Shown: positions 59,801 to 64,000 of the stretch, one piece after another
Layout of the letters: every line of letters begins with the position of its first letter
How positions within the stretch are numbered: position 1 is the stretch's first letter
NCBI RefSeq assembly: GCF_001314325.1
Contig: NZ_CP009429.1
Span: 1,488,501 to 1,552,500 of the forward strand
Length of the DNA: 64,000 nucleotides
DNA from: Sphingopyxis macrogoltabida
GTDB taxonomy: Bacteria > Pseudomonadota > Alphaproteobacteria > Sphingomonadales > Sphingomonadaceae
Reading direction: 5' to 3'
Notes under the pieces: model-generated
Database searches by the model: none
What the model was told of the DNA's origin: nothing
What the model saw: only the letters and a program-made list of their open reading frames with translations
Translations under genes and position numbers: made by a program

Positions 59801-61306
59801 ATGACGACCGTCCAGCAGGCCTGGCAGGCCCTTGCCGACTGGCAGCCAAAGCCGTTGACCGATCTTGTCGCTGCCGATCCCGACACGCGGTTGCAGGCTC
59901 TCGTCCGCAGCGTCGCCGATATCCGCTTCGATTTTGCCAAGACCCACCTCGATGACGGCGCGATCGATATCCTGTCGAAACTTGCCGCGGCGCAGGATTT
60001 CGGCGGCCGTCGCAAGACGCTCTTTTCGGGCGGCATCGCCAATCCGACCGAAAACCGGGCCGCCGAACACAGTGCCGAGCGGGGCGACGGGGCGCCCGAG
60101 TCGGTGCATGTCGCGCAGGCGCTGCACCAGCGGATGCGGATGATGATCGACGCGATCGAAGCGGGTGCGTTCGGCGAGATCCGCCACCTGCTCCATATCG
60201 GCATCGGCGGTTCGGCGCTTGGCCCCGACCTGCTCGTCGATGCACTCGGGCGGCACAGTTCGCGCTATGACGTCGCGGTCGTCTCGAACGTCGACGGCGC
60301 CGCTCTGTCAGAAGCCTTTGCGCGCTTCAGCCCCGAACACACGCTTATCGCCGTCGCCTCGAAGACCTTTACCACGACCGAAACGCTGCTCAACGCGGCG
60401 TCAGCGTTGCAGTGGCTGGAGGAAGGCGGCGTCGACGATCCGCTCGGCCGGGTGATCGCGCTGACCGCGATGCCTGAGCGCGCGATCGAGTGGGGCGTCG
60501 ACGAAACGCGTATCCTGCCGTTCAGCGAAACCGTCGGCGGTCGCTATTCGCTCTGGTCGTCGATCGGTTTTCCCGCCGCGCTGGCCTTGGGCTGGGACGC
60601 CTTTGCCGACCTGCTCGAGGGCGCGGCCGAAATGGACCGGCACTTCCGGCTCGCCGACGGTGCCGACAATATCTGCCTGCTCGCGGCTTTCGTCGACCAG
60701 CTCTATGCCAACCGCCTTGGTTGCCAGACGCGCGCGGTCTTTGCCTATGACGAACGGCTGCGTTTGTTGCCCGATTATCTCCAGCAACTCGAAATGGAAT
60801 CGAACGGCAAGTCGGTGACGCTGGACGGCGCGCCGCTCGGACGCCACAGCGCGCCGATCACCTGGGGCGGCGTCGGCACCGACGCGCAGCACGCGGTGTT
60901 CCAGCTCCTCCACCAGGGCACACACCTGACCCCGGTCGAGTTCGTCGTCGCGCGCGAGCCCGACCATCTGCTCGACGATGCGCATCACGAAACGCTTGTC
61001 GCCAATTGCATCGCGCAAGGCGCCGCCTTGATGACGGGCCGCGCGAGCGAGGACGGCGCGCGCAATTATCCGGGCAACCGCCCGTCGACGACGATCCTGC
61101 TCGATCAGGTCAGCCCGCGCAGCCTCGGCGCGCTGATCGCCTTTTACGAGCATCGGGTCTTTGCCAATGCCGTGCTGCTCGGCATCAACCCCTTCGACCA
61201 GTTCGGGGTCGAGCTGGGGAAGGAAATGGCGAAGGGTTTGACCGAAGGAACCATCGAATTCGACCTCGCGACGCAGGCGCTGATGCATGCGGCGCTCGGC
61301 GAATGA
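59801..61306 (+). CDS. pgi: Glucose-6-phosphate isomerase
   Basis: Interconverts glucose 6-phosphate and fructose 6-phosphate. The 501-residue protein shows IGIGGSALGPDLL, VASKTFTTTET, FSETVGGRYSLWSSIG, the family signature region around DYLQQLEMESNGKSV, and a C-terminal FDQFGVELGKEMAK. The ATG at 59801 follows GAAGGAATCC. It is divergent from lepB. Confidence 0.97.
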   Translation: MTTVQQAWQALADWQPKPLTDLVAADPDTRLQALVRSVADIRFDFAKTHLDDGAIDILSKLAAAQDFGGRRKTLFSGGIANPTENRAAEHSAERGDGAPESVHVAQALHQRMRMMIDAIEAGAFGEIRHLLHIGIGGSALGPDLLVDALGRHSSRYDVAVVSNVDGAALSEAFARFSPEHTLIAVASKTFTTTETLLNAASALQWLEEGGVDDPLGRVIALTAMPERAIEWGVDETRILPFSETVGGRYSLWSSIGFPAALALGWDAFADLLEGAAEMDRHFRLADGADNICLLAAFVDQLYANRLGCQTRAVFAYDERLRLLPDYLQQLEMESNGKSVTLDGAPLGRHSAPITWGGVGTDAQHAVFQLLHQGTHLTPVEFVVAREPDHLLDDAHHETLVANCIAQGAALMTGRASEDGARNYPGNRPSTTILLDQVSPRSLGALIAFYEHRVFANAVLLGINPFDQFGVELGKEMAKGLTEGTIEFDLATQALMHAALGE

Positions 61307-61414
61307 GCGGACGTTCATCAGAGTAACCGCAAAATTCGATTGGCAAGTCGTCGCGGCGTAACTACATAGGCGTCCGTTGCCGATTGCAATCCATCACAAG
61401 CGCGGGGTTCATTC

Positions 61415-62761
61415 ATGAGCGAGTTCGACTACGACCTGTTCGTCATCGGTGCGGGGTCCGGCGGGGTGCGCGCCTCGCGCATCGCCGCTTCGCACGGCGC
61501 GCGGGTCGCGGTCGCCGAGGAGCATCGGGTCGGCGGGACCTGCGTCATCCGCGGCTGTGTTCCCAAGAAACTGCTCGTCTATGGCGCCCATTTTGCCGAG
61601 GATATTCACGACGCTCGGAAATTCGGGTGGGAGGTCGCCGACTGCAAGTTCAACTGGGACGTGCTGCGCGACAATGTGCTGGCCGAGGTCGACCGGCTCG
61701 AAGGCCTCTATGGCCAGACGCTCGACAGCCACAAGGTCACCGTCTTCAAAACCCGCGCGACGCTGATCGGGCCGCAGAAGGTCCGCCTTGCCGACGGGCA
61801 GGAAATCAGCGCCGAACGCATCCTGCTCGCGACGGGCGGCTGGCCCTTCGTTCCCGAATTTCCGGGCAGCGAGCATGCGATCACCTCGAACGAGGTCTTC
61901 CATCTCGACAAGCTGCCGAAGCGCGTCGTGATTGCGGGCGGCGGCTATATCGCCAACGAGTTCGCCGGCATCTTCAACGAATTCGGCAGCAAGGTGACGA
62001 TCGTCAATCGCGGCGACACCATATTGCGCGGCTATGACGAACAGATCCGCGATCGCCTGCTCCAGATTTCGATGACCAAGGGGATCGACTTCAAGTTCAA
62101 TGCGCCGTTCCAATCGATCGAGAAGAACGACGACGGCACGCTGACCGTTCACCTCGAAAATTGCGATGCGATAACCGCCGACGCGGTGCTGATCGCGACC
62201 GGGCGGACGCCGAACACCAAGGGGCTGGGCCTTGAGGATGTCGGTGTCGAGCTTGACGAGCATGGCGCTATCAAGGTGGGCGACGACAACCAGTCGTCGG
62301 TACCGAGCATCTACGCCGTCGGCGACGTGACCAACCGCATCCAGTTGACCCCCGTTGCGATCCGCGAAGGGCAGGCGTTCGCGGACTCGGTGTTCGGCGG
62401 CAAGCCGACCGTCGTCGATTACAAGAACGTCCCGAGCGCGGTGTTCAGCCATCCGCCGATCGGGGCGGTCGGGATGACCGAGGCCGAGGCGCGCAACAAG
62501 CTGGGCAGCATCCGCACTTACACGAGCGATTTTCGCGCGATGAAAAATGTCCTCGCGGGCCGTAACGAGCGCGCGCTCTACAAAATGATCGTCAACGCCG
62601 CGACCGATCAGGTCGTGGGCCTCCACATGATCGGGCCCGATGCGCCCGAGATATTGCAGGCGGCCGCGATCGCGGTGAAGGCGGGGCTGACCAAGGCCGA
62701 TTTCGACGCCACCGTCGCGCTGCATCCGAGCATGGCCGAGGAACTGGTGCTCCTGAAATAA
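61415..62761 (+). CDS. gor: Glutathione-disulfide reductase
   Basis: NADPH-dependent flavoenzyme that reduces GSSG. The redox motif GGTCVIRGCVPKKLLVY has both cysteines, the NADPH motif is VIAGGGYIANEFAGI, and the C-terminal catalytic His is in LHPSMAEEL. Length 448 fits. It complements the glutathione peroxidase at 6764. Confidence 0.95.
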   Translation: MSEFDYDLFVIGAGSGGVRASRIAASHGARVAVAEEHRVGGTCVIRGCVPKKLLVYGAHFAEDIHDARKFGWEVADCKFNWDVLRDNVLAEVDRLEGLYGQTLDSHKVTVFKTRATLIGPQKVRLADGQEISAERILLATGGWPFVPEFPGSEHAITSNEVFHLDKLPKRVVIAGGGYIANEFAGIFNEFGSKVTIVNRGDTILRGYDEQIRDRLLQISMTKGIDFKFNAPFQSIEKNDDGTLTVHLENCDAITADAVLIATGRTPNTKGLGLEDVGVELDEHGAIKVGDDNQSSVPSIYAVGDVTNRIQLTPVAIREGQAFADSVFGGKPTVVDYKNVPSAVFSHPPIGAVGMTEAEARNKLGSIRTYTSDFRAMKNVLAGRNERALYKMIVNAATDQVVGLHMIGPDAPEILQAAAIAVKAGLTKADFDATVALHPSMAEELVLLK

Positions 62762-62821
62762 GGTTTCGGCCCGCAACCAAAACGCGCTATCCTTGCGGGA
62801 CAACGGGCAGGGGAGGCGCGG

Positions 62822-63838
62822 ATGGCGGGCACGGCATTGGTCACCGGGGGCAGCGGCTATATCGCGGGCTTCCTGATCCGGCAGCTGATCGCGAATGGCT
62901 GGACCGTCCATGCCACCGTCCGCAGCCTGAAACGCGAGCCCGAGGTTCGCGGTTGGCTCGACGTCGATAACGGCAAGCTCGAATTTTTCGCCGCCGATCT
63001 TGAGCATGACGCGGGCTGGGCCGAGGCTATCGCCGGTTGCACCCATGTGGCGCATGTCGCCTCGCCCTTTCCGCTCGGCGTACCCAAGCATGCCGACGAA
63101 CTTGTCGTTCCCGCGCGCGAAGGCGCGTTGCGCGCGCTCCGCTTTGCGCGTGCGGCAGGAGTGAAACGCTTCATCCTGACCTCATCGATGGCGGCAATCG
63201 CCTATGGCCATGGCAAAGGCCGCGACCTGTATGACGAGGCTGACTGGACCAACCTCGCCAATCCCGATGTCATGCCCTATCCGCGATCGAAGACCGTTGC
63301 CGAGCGCGCCGCGCGCGACTGGGTAGCGGCCGAGGGCGGCGATATGGAGTTCGCCTCGGTCAATCCTGCCGCGGTATTCGGGCCGCTGCTGTCGGACGAT
63401 TTGTCGACCTCGATCGAGGTGGTGAAGCAGCTCCTGGAAGGGAAGGTGCCGATGTGCCCCGACGTCGGCTTCGGCATCATCGACGTGCGCGATGTCGCCG
63501 ACCTCCACTATCGCGCGCTGACCGCCGAGGAGATCAAGAACGAACGGTTCGTCTGCTCGGGTCCATTCCTCAAATTTATCGACGTCGCGCATATCCTGAA
63601 GGCTAATCTGGGCGAGCAGGCGCGCAAGGTGCCGACGCGGAAGATGCCCGACTGGCTGCTCAAGCTGCTCGCGATCGTCCGGCCCGAACTTAAGCAGGTC
63701 GTCGCCGAACTCGGCAATGTGCGCGGCGGCGACAGCAGCCATGCAATGGAGAGGCTGGGCTGGACGATGCGAACGCCCGACGAAGCGCTGCTCGCGACGG
63801 CGAACGGTCTGATCGAGCGCGGGATCGTGAAGGTCTAG
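62822..63838 (+). CDS. NAD(P)-dependent epimerase/dehydratase family (dihydroflavonol-reductase-like SDR)
   Basis: A 338-residue extended SDR. The cofactor motif ALVTGGSGYIAGFLIRQL is at the start, and the active-site YPRSKTVAERAARDW (Tyr-x-x-x-Lys variant) lies near 155-169. It resembles dihydroflavonol-4-reductase/cinnamoyl-CoA-reductase-like oxidoreductases; the substrate is unknown. Its stop shares CTAG at 63835-63838 with the convergent regulator. Confidence 0.9.
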   Translation: MAGTALVTGGSGYIAGFLIRQLIANGWTVHATVRSLKREPEVRGWLDVDNGKLEFFAADLEHDAGWAEAIAGCTHVAHVASPFPLGVPKHADELVVPAREGALRALRFARAAGVKRFILTSSMAAIAYGHGKGRDLYDEADWTNLANPDVMPYPRSKTVAERAARDWVAAEGGDMEFASVNPAAVFGPLLSDDLSTSIEVVKQLLEGKVPMCPDVGFGIIDVRDVADLHYRALTAEEIKNERFVCSGPFLKFIDVAHILKANLGEQARKVPTRKMPDWLLKLLAIVRPELKQVVAELGNVRGGDSSHAMERLGWTMRTPDEALLATANGLIERGIVKV

Positions 63839-64000
63839 CCGATCCGGTACGGCACGACGTCGCGCCGGTCGGGATCGACGAGGATCGGCCGGTCACTGGG
63901 CGGAAAGGCGCGCTGGTCGCAGTCCTCGCGCGGGCAGATGCGGCACGACAGCCCAATCCGCGCAGCCGCCTGTGGCGCAGCGACATCGACGCCGTCGGCA
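63835..64000 (-). CDS. ScfR/RamB-type XRE regulator, C-terminal end (partial)
   Basis: On the minus strand a frame with no start inside the window ends at the shared stop 63835-63837. Its visible residues include GLSCRICPREDCDQRAFPP, the cysteine motif of the C-terminal domain in short-chain-fatty-acyl/glyoxylate-type XRE regulators (DUF2083). The N-terminal helix-turn-helix lies beyond the window edge. Target and ligand are unknown. Confidence 0.8.
   Translation of the reverse strand, partial: ADGVDVAAPQAAARIGLSCRICPREDCDQRAFPPSDRPILVDPDRRDVVPYRIG

Overview
The window reads as chromosomal DNA of an alphaproteobacterium of the order Sphingomonadales, most likely Sphingopyxis or a near relative. 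This is inferred from very high G+C, dense gene packing with many ATGA/GTGA overlaps, alphaproteobacterial gene orders (tpiA-secG-pyrG, lolCD near dnaE, plsY-dprA near topA, lepB-rnc-era), a Shemin-type 5-aminolevulinate synthase and closeness of the proteins to sphingomonad families. No rRNA, tRNA, CRISPR array, prophage or complete insertion sequence was found. One short MITE-like element and a few REP-like palindromes are present.

Layout. 1-4.4 kb: end of tpiA, secG, pyrG, a Crp-family regulator and a secreted S41-like protein. 4.8-12.6 kb: lolC-lolD, glutathione peroxidase, a membrane sulfatase-fold transferase and dnaE. 12.7-18.5 kb: acyl-CoA ligase (+), then a minus-strand block of radical SAM protein, moaB, lytic transglycosylase and a uracil-DNA-glycosylase-like protein. 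18.6-28.4 kb: a plus-strand block of ETF-ubiquinone oxidoreductase, TPR protein, ispE, N-formylglutamate amidohydrolase, ilvD, lipoprotein, NAD(P)HX repair enzyme and an RNA uracil methyltransferase. 28.4-31.9 kb (minus): two MAPEG proteins, a CaiB/BaiF CoA transferase and an MFS transporter whose 5' flank carries the MITE-like element.

32.2-40.3 kb is a polyamine region. It holds ornithine decarboxylase with a structured leader, carboxy(nor)spermidine decarboxylase and carboxy(nor)spermidine dehydrogenase, which together could make spermidine from ornithine and aspartate semialdehyde without S-adenosylmethionine decarboxylase. Interspersed are a cNMP-binding/thioredoxin-reductase-like flavoprotein, a Tat-exported asparaginase, a DUF486 membrane protein and an alpha/beta hydrolase. 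40.4-48.1 kb: threonine dehydratase, a lipoprotein, the betaine-lipid genes btaA-btaB, a GNAT, a 55-residue membrane protein, nitroreductase, hemA, a secreted small protein and murI. 48.2-56.8 kb: plsY-dprA, a VWA protein and a secreted protein of unknown function, topA flanked by REP-like palindromes, and a secreted lipase-like hydrolase. 56.8-64 kb: a small membrane protein, era-rnc-lepB (minus), pgi, gor, an SDR reductase and the C-terminal end of a ScfR-type regulator.

Most of the window is housekeeping. The most interesting signal is the ornithine decarboxylase leader, whose four GC-rich segments can form two mutually exclusive pairings that expose or hide the ribosome-binding site. Next are the MITE-like element next to the MFS gene, the flavoprotein that lacks redox cysteines, and the repeated use of CTAG/TTAG as a shared stop for convergent genes.
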